DNA of 64,000 bases. It comes from Palsa-506 sp963836355 (GTDB lineage: Bacteria; Actinomycetota; Actinomycetes; Streptosporangiales; Streptosporangiaceae). This document shows, piece by piece, positions 34,656-43,273 of the stretch. The position numbers were made by a program, and so were the translations under genes. A model generated the notes under the pieces. That model was not told the DNA's origin. It searched no databases and saw nothing but the letters and a program-made list of their open reading frames with translations. Position 1 is the stretch's first letter. Every line of letters starts with the position of its first letter. Where the stretch lies: the NCBI GenBank assembly GCA_963836355.1, contig CAWIJO010000006.1, positions 62,001 through 126,000 on the forward strand, in the 5' to 3' direction.

Positions 34656-36367
34656 CGTGTGAGCTCCTCGGGGCGCAGCGGGAGCTCGCTGTCGTCACCG
34701 GCCACGTGGCGGGCTGCCTGGTCCAGGACGGCAGGGTCGAAGCGGCCGAGCACCTGGCCGATTCGCTGGGAGTACGGGCCGAACACGGTCATGAACTGGG
34801 CGGCGGGCATCTGCTGCCATTGCCGGGAGAAGAACGCCTTCAGCCGCAGCAGGTTCACGGCGTGCCGCGGGGCGAAGACCGCCAGCGGGCAGAGCAGGCA
34901 GACCCACGGCCTGGCCGGGCAGGGACGGCCCTTCGGCCCGTGCAGGCCGGACAGCTGATCAGCGCAGGCCGCGGTGAACACGTCGCGGGTCCCGCTGACG
35001 AGTTCGGAGATGACGCTGTCATCCAGGCCGAGGGAGGTGACCAGCTGGGGATACTCGCGTGCGAGGACGGCGGCGTCGTCATCGGTGAGGACGGCCGGCG
35101 GGTGCGCCCGCCGGATCAGGTCGTGCTGGGCGCCGGCGACGATCGTGTCGATGGCGTGCTGCTGGGCCGGGGTGGCCGCGGTCAGGTAGTGGTCGCCCTC
35201 GACCTGCGGGCTGTGGTTGGGGTCGATCGCCGCCCGTCCCCGGCCTGCCCAGGCGCTCTTGTCCCGCAGGGACAGGTGCGTGGTCCGGATCCGGGACCGG
35301 TGGATCTTCAGCGGCCCGCCGTCGTCGCTGGTCACGTTATGCCGCTGGGCCCAGCGCCGGATAGCGGTCCGTCCGATCTGCCTGATGAGCGCGCTCCCGC
35401 CGGGACGGCTGGTGCCCAGCCAGAGCCGCTCCCGGTCGCCCGGGCCGACGTGGCCGCGCAGCAGCGCCGAATGGTCAAGCCACTGCTCGAGCAGCCGCAC
35501 TGCCCGGCGGGGCAGGTTCAGGCTTTCCGCGGAGGTGCGGCGCTTGACATACGACAGCAGCACGGACGCGTCCCCGGCCCAGTCGATGTCGCTGACGGCC
35601 AGGTCTTCTATGCCGTCGGGGACGATCCCGGAGTAGATGCCGAACAGCAGCCGGTATGCGATCACCACGTCCAGCGCCGGGAACAGGTCCGCGCTGGCCT
35701 CCTGGAAACCGGTCCGCCTGCGGACCGTCCCGGATGAGCAGCCGGTCAGCTGCCCGATCTGCTCTGCCCCGGCAGGGCCGGTCCGGGCCAGCAGCCAGGC
35801 GACGTTCTCCCGGGACCAGCGGCCCTTGCCCGGGTGAGTGCCCCTGGACGCCGCGGCCAGCGCTTCCTTATGGGCGGTGAACGCCGTGCCGGCGATCTTT
35901 TCGCAGACAGCAGTAAGACGCTCCCATTCAGCCTCGCGGTAAGGCGGCAGCGGCCTGCGGAACGGGATCTGGTTGAAGTTCCGGCCCGCGACCAGCTCCG
36001 CCACCGGGGGATCCAGGATCCCGCCGTCCCGGGCGAGCGACTCCAGCGCCCGGCGGGTGCATGACTCACGGGAGCCCGTCGTGCCCATCCAGTACTCGGT
36101 CAGGTCCGTTCTGCGCAGGTCGGCGGCCCGTCCGGTGAACCCGGACGCGGACAGCCTGCGCGTCATCTCGCGGAACGCCAGGATGTAAGCGCTGACCGTT
36201 CCCTCGGCATCGACGCTGCCGTGCGGGTGGATCAGCCCGGCCAGGCCCGTCAGCAGGTCCTCGGCCAGCCCGGGGCAGGGCAGCCCGTCCATGCTGAACG
36301 AGGCGGTGCTCCCGTCGCTGAACATGCACCAGATGCCCGGCTGGTCCGTCTCCACGGTCGCGGGCAT
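34652..36367 (-). CDS. Second RIT recombinase, divergent catalytic core (571 aa)
   Basis: ATG 36367 shares its A with the stop of the first recombinase (TGATG). Core-binding part includes GTVSAYILAFREMTRRLSAS. An integrase-like core follows (LLFGIYSGIVPDGIEDLAVS, LSYVKRRTSAESLNLPRRAV) where the first catalytic Arg is not in its normal place; LKIHRSRIRTTHLSLRDKS resembles an HxxR box. The C-terminal 150 residues carry CPARPWVCLLCPLAVFAPRH, a cysteine cluster also seen in type B recombinases of trio elements. It probably acts together with its neighbours. Stop overlaps the third recombinase start. Confidence 0.75.
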   Translation of the reverse strand: MPATVETDQPGIWCMFSDGSTASFSMDGLPCPGLAEDLLTGLAGLIHPHGSVDAEGTVSAYILAFREMTRRLSASGFTGRAADLRRTDLTEYWMGTTGSRESCTRRALESLARDGGILDPPVAELVAGRNFNQIPFRRPLPPYREAEWERLTAVCEKIAGTAFTAHKEALAAASRGTHPGKGRWSRENVAWLLARTGPAGAEQIGQLTGCSSGTVRRRTGFQEASADLFPALDVVIAYRLLFGIYSGIVPDGIEDLAVSDIDWAGDASVLLSYVKRRTSAESLNLPRRAVRLLEQWLDHSALLRGHVGPGDRERLWLGTSRPGGSALIRQIGRTAIRRWAQRHNVTSDDGGPLKIHRSRIRTTHLSLRDKSAWAGRGRAAIDPNHSPQVEGDHYLTAATPAQQHAIDTIVAGAQHDLIRRAHPPAVLTDDDAAVLAREYPQLVTSLGLDDSVISELVSGTRDVFTAACADQLSGLHGPKGRPCPARPWVCLLCPLAVFAPRHAVNLLRLKAFFSRQWQQMPAAQFMTVFGPYSQRIGQVLGRFDPAVLDQAARHVAGDDSELPLRPEELTR

Positions 36368-37872
36368 CAGCCTGCGCTCCCGTCCGGCTCGCCGGCGAAC
36401 TCGGCGTCGGCCTCGCGTTCAGCGCCGGCATCTGCGGCCCTGTCGCCGCCGAGGCCGGAGCGTTCCCAGGCTTCCCGGTAGATCCGGGTAGTGTCCAGTT
36501 TGCGGAGATATTTTTCCGTCGCCAGCACCGACGAGTGGCCAAGAAGGTCACGCAGGACGAGCAGCGGGTCGGCCTTGGTCAGGTAGAGCATCAGCGCTGC
36601 GTCCGGGCCCTCGCCGGCGTCAGTGGCGCCGACGACCTGAGCGGCCTGCCGGTAGTGGCCGCTGACCAGGTATTCCAGGGTCCGAATGGAAAAACTGTGG
36701 CGGAGCCGGTGGGGGTAAACGTGGGGGAACCGGGGCTCGGAGCGGGCCCGGATCCGGTCGGCGGTGCGCTCGAACACCGATGCCCAGGCGGTGAACGGGC
36801 CGCCGCCTGCCTTCGCCGCGAGGATGCATGTCCCGCCGTCCGGGGCGACCAGCCGGCGGCGCTCGCCCGGCGTGAGCGTCTCCCACCGGCGGCGGACCCC
36901 GTTGACCTTGCCGCCCCGCTCATCCGGATCGGTCACCAGCAGCGACTCGCCCCACCGCTGCGGCGGCCGCCAGGCCGTGCCGCCGGTGGTCGCGGGCCGG
37001 TCCAGGTCCAGGTAGTGGCGGACAGCTACCAGGGCGTCGTAGGAGATCCAGGTCGTACGGAACTTGCGGCCCTTGGCGATCGCGGCCGGGACCGGGAACG
37101 GGATCGGTGCCTGCACCGGGCGGGACGGCAGCGGCGGGATCTCCCAGGCCAGCAGCGAGCTGAACTCCTGCAGCCGCATCCCGGTCGCCAGCGCCAGCTC
37201 CCCGACCGCGGCGTTGCGGGCCAGTTCCCGGCCCCGGTAGTCCGGGCCGGGCTCGCCGCCCGGGCCCAGCCCCCGAAGTCCGTCCAGGAACAGGCGGGTG
37301 AAGTCCGGCTCCAGGTACTTGATCGTCACGTGCGGCTTCGGGGTGCGGCGGACGGCCAGGTTCACCTTCACCTCGCGGCCCGTCCCGGCGAACAGGGCCC
37401 GCGCTGTCCGGTAGGTGAACGGCTCGGCCCGAGCGTGGCCCTCGTCCATCGCCCACCGGTAGAACAGCGACAGGACGCTCATGTGCCGGCCCCACGTCGT
37501 CGCCGCGAACCGCCGTTCCGCCGGCCCGGCCGCCCGGTACCCGGCGTACTTGCCGAGCGCGAGCTTCAACTGGTCACGCGAGTCGAACAGGCCGACTCCG
37601 TGCTCTGACAGGAACTCGGCCCATCCCTTCAGCACCCTCGCATAGCTCTCCCACGAGCCGGGCGACGGGCAGCCGCTCGCCGGCAGCTCACGCAGCCACT
37701 GGTTCACGGCCACCGACGGGCGGGGAACGCCCGGGCCGTCCTCGAACAGAAGATCGTCATCGACCAGCACCGGCATCCGCTCCGGGATCAGCGGCCGGTG
37801 CCCGAGGTCCCAGGACTCCCAGCCCCGGGACGAGAAGAAGCTCAGGATCACGAACCGGAACAATAGAAACAC
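36367..37872 (-). CDS. First RIT recombinase, canonical tyrosine integrase (up to 501 aa)
   Basis: All catalytic motifs are visible: Arg in ALATGMRLQEFSSLL, a Lys-containing strand AIAKGRKFRTTWISYD, HxxR in HVYPHRLRHSFSIRTLEYLV, His in LVLRDLLGHSSVLATEKYL with the Tyr nucleophile, then RKLDTTRIYREAWERSGL. N-terminal SAM-like domain SWESYARVLKGWAEFLSEHG. The frame opens at GTG 37872 with an odd hydrophobic leader; ATG 37773 (MPVLVDDDLLFEDG), with GGAG upstream, is an alternative giving 468 residues. First gene of the RIT operon. Confidence 0.88.
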   Translation of the reverse strand: MFLLFRFVILSFFSSRGWESWDLGHRPLIPERMPVLVDDDLLFEDGPGVPRPSVAVNQWLRELPASGCPSPGSWESYARVLKGWAEFLSEHGVGLFDSRDQLKLALGKYAGYRAAGPAERRFAATTWGRHMSVLSLFYRWAMDEGHARAEPFTYRTARALFAGTGREVKVNLAVRRTPKPHVTIKYLEPDFTRLFLDGLRGLGPGGEPGPDYRGRELARNAAVGELALATGMRLQEFSSLLAWEIPPLPSRPVQAPIPFPVPAAIAKGRKFRTTWISYDALVAVRHYLDLDRPATTGGTAWRPPQRWGESLLVTDPDERGGKVNGVRRRWETLTPGERRRLVAPDGGTCILAAKAGGGPFTAWASVFERTADRIRARSEPRFPHVYPHRLRHSFSIRTLEYLVSGHYRQAAQVVGATDAGEGPDAALMLYLTKADPLLVLRDLLGHSSVLATEKYLRKLDTTRIYREAWERSGLGGDRAADAGAEREADAEFAGEPDGSAG

Positions 37873-37954
37873 GACACGGCCCGCCGCAGCCGGAAATCAC
37901 AGCTCCCGCAGGGCTCCGGAGCTAATCGCGACACGGTCATTAAGCAGAGAGAAT

Positions 37955-38717
37955 GTGCCGGAGCATATGAGGATGTGTCCGGGCGATCTGGACTCCGGCT
38001 GCCCCGGCGAGCCAGCGGAGCCGGCGGGTGGCGGCATGCCGGTCCATGCGTGCGCCGCAGCTGTTAAGCAGGATCGGGCCGGCGCGGCGGCCGCTGACGG
38101 CGCGGTCGATGGCCCGTCCGACCGATGGGGGGCAGCGGGACCAGGACGACCTTGCTGCCCTTGCCGCACACCTTCAGGACCCGGTGGCCGTGCTCTTCGC
38201 CGAGGTCGGCGATATCCGCGCTGGTGGCTTCGAAGATCCGCAGGCCCAGCAAGCCGAGCATGGCCACGAGGGCGAAGTCGTTCCGGTTGGCGGACTCGCG
38301 GGCGGCGGTGAGCAGGGCCTCGAACTGCAGGTGCGTGAACCCGAGCGTCGGCGACTCGGCGGGAACCGTCGGCCGGCGGACATGCTCCGCGGGTGAGTGC
38401 TCCAGCACGCCGTCGATGACGCAGGTCCGGTAGAACCCTGCCACCACCGAGAACCGGCGTGACACTGTCGACGGCTTGAACCGGCGGATCTCCTGCATCC
38501 ACCGGATGTACAGCTCCAGGTGCGGGCGCCGGGCCAAGAACGGGTCCAGGCCGCGCTCGGCGCACCAGGCGAGATAGCAGCGCAGATCGGAGTTAGCGTG
38601 GTCTCGGGAAGTGCCCTTGAACCGGGCAAGATAGGCGGCCACCGCGAGCCGCAGCCGGTCAGCATGCGGGACCAGCGCGCTGGCCTGGGCGGGGACTAAC
38701 TCGTCGAAATGCATCAT
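37955..38717 (-). pseudogene. N-terminal piece of an integrase split by the RIT element
   Basis: XerD-like recombinase: AHADRLRLAVAAYLARFKGT-like N-terminus, NSDLRCYLAWCAERGLDPFL, STVSRRFSVVAGFYRTCVID, then LVAMLGLLGLRIFEATSADI with the first Arg and VLKVCGKGSKVVLVPLP with the Lys. A one-base shift near 38130 separates this from RAVSGRRAGPILLNSCGARM and ARTHPHMLRH. The gene stops being an integrase exactly at the GTGCC repeat (37955-37959), inside HxxRH; the rest is at 31290-31458. Confidence 0.85.
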
Positions 38718-38798
38718 GCTTCGACACTGCGCCCGCTGGTCACCCTTGTAAGCCCTGCAGGCGCGCTAGGCGCGGCAGCTGAGTGCACCTGGTCATGG

Positions 38799-39144
38799 TT
38801 ATAGGGACGATGGGTGCCGGGGCTCATAGATGGGGAATTCTGAGCCGTCCGGCAGGCGGATTGCTGCCAGCAGCCCCCAGCCCTGATCGGCGACATCCCG
38901 CGCCACTTCGACTCCTTTGCCCCTCAATTCGGCAAGCGTGGCGTGAATGTCGTCGCACATGAGGTAAAGCTCATGGCGGCCGTCCCCGTTAGCTGGATGG
39001 ACAGCAAGCTCGGCCGGGGGGAGAGCGAAAATGAGCCAGCCTCCGCCCGCGTCAACCGACGAGAGGCTGAGCACATCCCCGAAGAAACGCACGGACCTTC
39101 TCAGCTTCGGGCGAGAACACGATCGCATGCAGGCCGGTGATCAC
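38799..39144 (-). pseudogene. VOC-family (glyoxalase/bleomycin-resistance fold) protein, frameshifted
   Basis: GTG 39144 starts VITGLHAIVFSPEAEKVRAF; a one-base shift near 39085 leads to FGDVLSLSSVDAGGGWLIFA, PPAELAVHPANGDGRHELYL, MCDDIHATLAELRGKGVEVA and LPDGSEFPIYEPRHP. This is a complete VOC fold with metal-ligand positions (His in LHAIV, Glu in HELYLMCDD, Glu near the end). One indel inactivates it as read. Confidence 0.75.
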
Positions 39145-39338
39145 GCTGTGATCCTAGCTGTCGCCTGGCTGGCGGCCGCGCCGTGGCGGATGCGGTTGCC
39201 CGCGCGTTGCGCAGTCAGGCTCCGGCGCACCTTCCGCTGTCACGCTCGCACAGCCGCCGAACGCGCGGCCAGCGTCAGATGAGTGTGGTGTGGTGAGCGG
39301 CGATTGGCGATGGGCATTTGCCGTCAAGCGCCGGTGGC

Positions 39339-40268
39339 TTAGCAGCAGACCTGTGGCATGACCTGGCCGGCGATCAGCTCAACCTGGTGGCGCTCGTCAC
39401 CTACTGGCCAGAAGTGGACTCGCTGGCAGCCTGCGCGGGCATAGCGGGACAGCAGCTCCGCGCATTCTTGCACCGAGCCGATGCAGATCCGGCCGCGGAG
39501 CTCCGCCGGGTCTTTCTTGACCAGGGGACCGACAACCTGAGACAGGACCCGTTCCGCGTCCGGGCGCTTATCTGTGATCCAGGTCCACATCGTGACCAGC
39601 GCATTCGGGAAATCGCCTGGCGGCCTGCCTTGTCTTTCGAGTTCTCCGCTGAGGTGCTTCATGGCCGCGGTGAAGGCCTCTGGGGTGGTGTTGTACGCGG
39701 AGGCAAGCCAGCCATCGCCAAGACTGGCGACGCGGCGCAAGCCGGCATCAGAGCCCCAGCTTCCGATCCACAGCGGGATCCCGCCGCTTTGCCGCGGCGA
39801 CGGGGACAGCCCCGCCGCCTGCGTCGCGCCGTACGCCCCGCTGTCCGCGGCCGCTCCCGGCTGCAGCAAGGGCTTGAGCAGCCGGACCACCTCGTCGAAA
39901 CGCCGCCACCGTTGCTCGAACGGCACTCCCACCGCCTCGTAGTCGGCCCGGGACGAGCCCGGGCCAACGCCCGCGATCACGCGGCCGCCGGAGAGGATGT
40001 CCAGCGCCGAGAGCGCCTTCGCCAAGGGCACCGTCCCGCGCAATGACGCCAGCGCAACAGTGGTCACAAGTTTCATGCCGCCCGATCGCCCGGCCACCGC
40101 GGCCAGGGCCGTAGGGCCATCGAGCCAGGGCGCGGAGAACACAAAATGATCGTTGGCTGAGATCGCCGCGAACCCGCACTCCCGCGCGGCATCAACGGTC
40201 CCGGCGAGCCGGCGGTATGAGAACCCTTCACCGAAGTCGATCAACGGCAAATGAACAGCGGCGTCCAT
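39339..40268 (-). CDS. LLM-class flavin-dependent oxidoreductase (309 aa)
   Basis: Luciferase-like monooxygenase family using FMN or F420. Start at ATG 40268 (MDAAVHLPLIDFGEGFSYRR) with GGGAGG ten bases upstream. TIM-barrel signatures: AARECGFAAISANDHFVFSA, LVTTVALASLRGTVPLAKAL, SALDILSGGRVIAGVGPGSS, PFEQRWRRFDEVVRLLKPLL, GGIPLWIGSWGSDAGLRRVA and SLGDGWLASAYNTTPE. The end CQRVHFWPVGDERHQVELIA is typical. Its upstream region overlaps the C-terminal extension of the IS1380 transposase, suggesting the IS landed close to its promoter. Confidence 0.88.
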   Translation of the reverse strand: MDAAVHLPLIDFGEGFSYRRLAGTVDAARECGFAAISANDHFVFSAPWLDGPTALAAVAGRSGGMKLVTTVALASLRGTVPLAKALSALDILSGGRVIAGVGPGSSRADYEAVGVPFEQRWRRFDEVVRLLKPLLQPGAAADSGAYGATQAAGLSPSPRQSGGIPLWIGSWGSDAGLRRVASLGDGWLASAYNTTPEAFTAAMKHLSGELERQGRPPGDFPNALVTMWTWITDKRPDAERVLSQVVGPLVKKDPAELRGRICIGSVQECAELLSRYARAGCQRVHFWPVGDERHQVELIAGQVMPQVCC

Positions 40269-41820
40269 AACCGCCCATCCTCCCACCCAAGCCGCCGCAA
40301 CCCATCACAGAGGATCCAGCCCACGGCGCGGCGTAGAACGCTGCCTGATCATCCAGCCGCCAGAGGGTGCTCTGACCCGAATCCGCTGGACGCGCTGCTG
40401 GAGCGCTCGCGGGACGAGGCCGGGGGGCTGGACGCGCTGCTGGAGCGCTCGCGGGACGAGGCCGGGGGGCTGCGGCTGACTGGCGGATCAGCCGGGCGGG
40501 GACGGCGATCAGCCGCCACCGCAGGGTGGCGATCATGGCCTTGCCGCCGCGGGTGCCGTGACCGGCCAGGATGGTCTCACCGGCTGTGGCGGCGGTGAGC
40601 TGGTGCAGCCAGGCGGCCATGGTGGCGGCGAGCAGCGCGCCCCACATCCAGGCGGTATTGACCTGGGGATATCCGCTAGGGAGGTGGGGGAGGGCGGCAC
40701 CGGGCTTGCTGTCGTGGAAGAGGTTCTCGATCGTGGTGCGGTGCCGGTACCAGTGCTCGGCCGCTATTGCTTTACCTGGCGTTGACACATCCAGATTCGT
40801 CAGGATGAACGAGTAGCCGTAGATCGCCCCGGCGCGGGCCAGCTCAGGGAACGGCAGCGCCCGCTGGTCTGGGTGCAGGGTCCGGCGGCGCCGCGAGCGG
40901 GGGTCGGCGGGGACTTGTTCCGGGTCGAGGCGGACCCGGCGGATCAGCAGCCGGGTACTGGCTGACCACCAGTCCGGGCAGTAGTCAGCGACGGCGACCT
41001 GGGCGCGGTCCATCCCGATCGCGTCGTGCCAGTCGTCCTCGGCGATCCCGCTCAGCAGCCGCCACAGCGGAGCGATGCGCTCGTCGTGGGCGGCGCGGGC
41101 CAGCCGCCCGGCGAAGTACCCGGCGTCAGCGCGCAGCGCCACCCGGCCGCAGGCTCGTGCCGCCGATGGCAGGCAGGCTAGCGCGCGGCGAAGCAGATCC
41201 GCCGCGCCCGCCCGCACGTCGTCGGTGCCCGAGCCCAGGTCGGCGGCCAGCACGATCTCGGTCTCCGCCCAGGTGGCCATGTGCGGCCGGCCCACCCGCT
41301 GCCCCTGGTGGTTATAGGCAACCCCGCGCTTCTTGCGGCCGTAAACCTCCACGTCGGTGGCATCCAGGTCGATGCTCACCGGCCCGCCGGCCAGCGCGAC
41401 CGCCCGCTGCGCCGGCAGCAGGCCCGCCATCCGCTCCGTGACCGCCGCCAGGCCAGTTTCCACCGCCTGCCACTGCGCCGGGGTGACTCGCCGGACCAGG
41501 CCCGCCGCGGTCGTGGACGACAATCCCGGTACCGGCGTCAGCTGCTGCCCGGCTACGTCGGCGCGCTGGCGATCCAGCCCCACCAGGAAATCCTCCCCGG
41601 CCAGCTGCGCCGCCGCGATCCCGGCCAGCAGCTCCCCGAGCCCGAAGCCCCGGTCCCGCTGCTTGACCGGCCCGGCCGCGGCGTTGATCGCCCCGGTCAC
41701 GCCCAGCCGATAGCACAGCTCACTGATCGCGGCCAGTCCCGCGTTCGCTGCCAGCGCGCCATCCGGCGCGCCGATCCGGGCCTGCGGCCGCTTCCGTCTC
41801 CTGCCCCGTATCCTGTTCAC
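40228..41820 (-). CDS. IS1380-family transposase with repeat-expanded C-terminus (530 aa)
   Basis: Start at GTG 41820 with GGAGAGG upstream (VNRIRGRRRKRPQARIGAPD). DDE residues: Asp in PVSIDLDATDVEVYG, Asp in GRVALRADAGYFAGRLA, Glu in RTTIENLFHDSKPGAALPHL, as in IS1380/IS4-like enzymes. After TLRWRLIAVPARLIRQ the protein runs into Ala/Pro/Arg repeats from a 42-bp tandem repeat and reads 40 bases past the start of the neighbouring oxidoreductase gene, so the C-terminus is not that of the family. I did not find clear inverted repeats at its borders. Confidence 0.85.
   Translation of the reverse strand: MNRIRGRRRKRPQARIGAPDGALAANAGLAAISELCYRLGVTGAINAAAGPVKQRDRGFGLGELLAGIAAAQLAGEDFLVGLDRQRADVAGQQLTPVPGLSSTTAAGLVRRVTPAQWQAVETGLAAVTERMAGLLPAQRAVALAGGPVSIDLDATDVEVYGRKKRGVAYNHQGQRVGRPHMATWAETEIVLAADLGSGTDDVRAGAADLLRRALACLPSAARACGRVALRADAGYFAGRLARAAHDERIAPLWRLLSGIAEDDWHDAIGMDRAQVAVADYCPDWWSASTRLLIRRVRLDPEQVPADPRSRRRRTLHPDQRALPFPELARAGAIYGYSFILTNLDVSTPGKAIAAEHWYRHRTTIENLFHDSKPGAALPHLPSGYPQVNTAWMWGALLAATMAAWLHQLTAATAGETILAGHGTRGGKAMIATLRWRLIAVPARLIRQSAAAPRPRPASAPAARPAPRPRPASAPAARPADSGQSTLWRLDDQAAFYAAPWAGSSVMGCGGLGGRMGGYGRRCSFAVDRLR
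40386..40469. repeat. Two exact 42-bp tandem repeats
   Basis: The 42-base unit beginning CTGGACGCGCTGCTGGAG and ending GAGGCCGGGGGG occurs at 40386-40427 and 40428-40469. It is in frame with the IS1380 transposase and adds a 14-residue Ala/Pro/Arg block twice. Probably slippage or a small variable repeat. Confidence 0.85.
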
Positions 41821-41861
41821 CAGATGGGTGCCTCTCCAGCTGAGATGACTGTCACTTCGCA

Positions 41862-42269
41862 ATGATCATCATCCCAGGCCAGAGCGGCACCTATCGGCAT
41901 CTACAGGCGCGTGTCACTCGCCTTCCTCGCGGAATCGGGTCAGAACTGACTCGATCCGGGTGCGGCGACCTCCGCGACCGACCTACAGTAACTCCCGTCA
42001 GCTCATACTCGGCCAATCTGCGCGGCCAAGCGACCCTGCCAACGACCTGTCGGCGGCATAAGCGGATGGGCTCTATTTTCGAAACTGGCTCAGTGGGTAT
42101 CAGATCCGGAGTGAGCGCAAAGGCACTTATGGTGAGGCAGAACGCCCTTACGGAAATGCGCGGAATCGTCATAGCACTTGAAGAATTCGCTGGGTTTTGC
42201 CTATAATGTCGCATCTAGAAGCTGCGTATGCTAAATTACACTGGTCCCGTAATAACTTCGGAGGCCAAA
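41862..42269. other. Non-coding interval between IS1380 and a truncated gene
   Basis: About 400 bases with small unsupported frames on both strands. It presumably includes the outer end of the IS1380 element. From about 42200 the sequence becomes AT-rich and leads to CGGAGG, the ribosome binding site of the next fragment. Confidence 0.4.
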
Positions 42270-42412
42270 TTGGTTGGCGATATTGCATTGATTGTAACAG
42301 CGATTGGTGTGCTCGGCGTGGTACTGGGCCTTCGGCAGAACTATCGGGAGAGGGGCTCCGGCAGTTCGAAGCAAGGTACGTCGAGCGGTACTGGAAGATC
42401 CTAGCGGGTGAG
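42270..42412 (+). pseudogene. N-terminal fragment of a small membrane protein, cut by an IS5 end
   Basis: TTG 42270 follows GGAGG at five bases and gives LVGDIALIVTAIGVLGVVLG and LRQNYRER, a single membrane helix. A one-base shift then gives LRQFEARYVERYWKILAGEA before the frame enters the end of the IS5-type sequence. The phrase RQFEARYVERYWK follows an N-terminal anchor in a group of actinobacterial hypothetical proteins I recall. Truncated by the IS at about 42412. Confidence 0.55.
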
Positions 42413-42418
42413 GCTTAT

Positions 42419-43273
42419 TCACGCCATCCGGTAGAAGTGCAGCCCAACAACGGCTGAGATGGTGGTGTCAAAGGTGCCGATCGGGCGACGGTAATCGGTG
42501 TGCATAATCCCCCAGGTCTTGAAATTCGCGATGACCTGCTCGATCATGTATCGAATCTTGTTTACCTGAGTGCTGAATTCTTTCTCCCTGTCCAGAAGAT
42601 CCCGGCATTCCGGCTTCCTGATGGGCGTTACCATCCCCTTGCCGATGTATCCTTTATCACCCATCTGGCTTCCTTCGGGAAACCCGGCGAGCACTGATGA
42701 TTCGTCGATGCAATGCGCGTCGTGGCGGCTTCCGTCGACCGGGTCGGATATCCATGCGAGCTCGCCGTAAAGATTGCACGCAACCTGGACGTTCTTACCG
42801 GTGGTCTTTCGCTTGCCCGAATACAGCTCCCGGTGCCCGCGCCACGACCAGCAGGGAAGCAGCGTGCCGTCGTAGATGTACTGGGTGTCCGGGTCGAGGT
42901 CTTCCGCCGTGGGTACGAACGGGGCAAGCGCGATCGCTAGCCGGGAAGTTATCCGCGAATTAGCTGGGCTAATGGTCGGCTGGGAAGTCGTGTATGTCTC
43001 TGCGAGTTCATGGCCGGTGGCCTGCAGCCACCGGCCGAAGTCGCGGATGTACGACATCCACGACCGGTACCGGCCCGGGCTTTCCAGCCGGGCTGTCACC
43101 CAGCCTTCGACGGTGCCCTGATCAAAGATGGTCCGGCTGTGCTCTGCGCACCAGGCGTCGAACTGCTGCATGTACCAGATACGCGACGCGCCGTAGCAGC
43201 CCATGTTCTGCTTGAATGCCAGGTAGCCCTCCAGGTCAGCGGCGAACGCGCTAGTGAACCTCGCGCCGCTCAT
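42419..43273 (-). CDS. Chimeric protein: integrase N-terminus fused in frame to an IS5-type transposase (284 aa)
   Basis: ATG 43273 overlaps the stop of the integrase upstream (ATGA). Residues 1-85 (FTSAFAADLEGYLAFKQNMG, WCAEHSRTIFDQGTVEGWVT, SWMSYIRDFGRWLQATGHE) are the SAM-like DNA-binding domain of a tyrosine recombinase. From residue 90 (TSQPTISPANSRITSRL) it is an IS5/IS1031-like DDE transposase: YIYDGTLLPCWSWRGHRELY, GKNVQVACNLYGELAWISDP, VDGSRHDAHCIDESSV, YMIEQVIANFKTWGIMHTDY. The transposase lacks its own N-terminal half. All three DDE residues appear present. The fusion comes from a deletion between the two genes; whether it is functional is open. Confidence 0.75.
   Translation of the reverse strand: MSGARFTSAFAADLEGYLAFKQNMGCYGASRIWYMQQFDAWCAEHSRTIFDQGTVEGWVTARLESPGRYRSWMSYIRDFGRWLQATGHELAETYTTSQPTISPANSRITSRLAIALAPFVPTAEDLDPDTQYIYDGTLLPCWSWRGHRELYSGKRKTTGKNVQVACNLYGELAWISDPVDGSRHDAHCIDESSVLAGFPEGSQMGDKGYIGKGMVTPIRKPECRDLLDREKEFSTQVNKIRYMIEQVIANFKTWGIMHTDYRRPIGTFDTTISAVVGLHFYRMA

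Larger units (their letters stand above)
31459..37954 (-). mobile_element. RIT-class (recombinase in trio) element, 6.5 kb
   Basis: Ends: TTCTCTCCGC at 31459-31468 faces GCAGAGAGAA at 37944-37953 (9 of 10). GTGCC stands outside both ends (31454-31458, 37955-37959). The 12-mer CGTGTNGCGATT occurs twice inside the left end (31490-31501, 31550-31561) and once inverted inside the right end (37924-37935), likely recombinase sites. Five minus-strand genes overlap stop to start: three tyrosine recombinases, a coiled-coil protein and a small hypothetical. The host gene, an integrase, is interrupted between the two halves of its HxxR motif region. RIT elements with three adjacent recombinases are a known class; the boundaries here are read from sequence. 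Confidence 0.85.
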
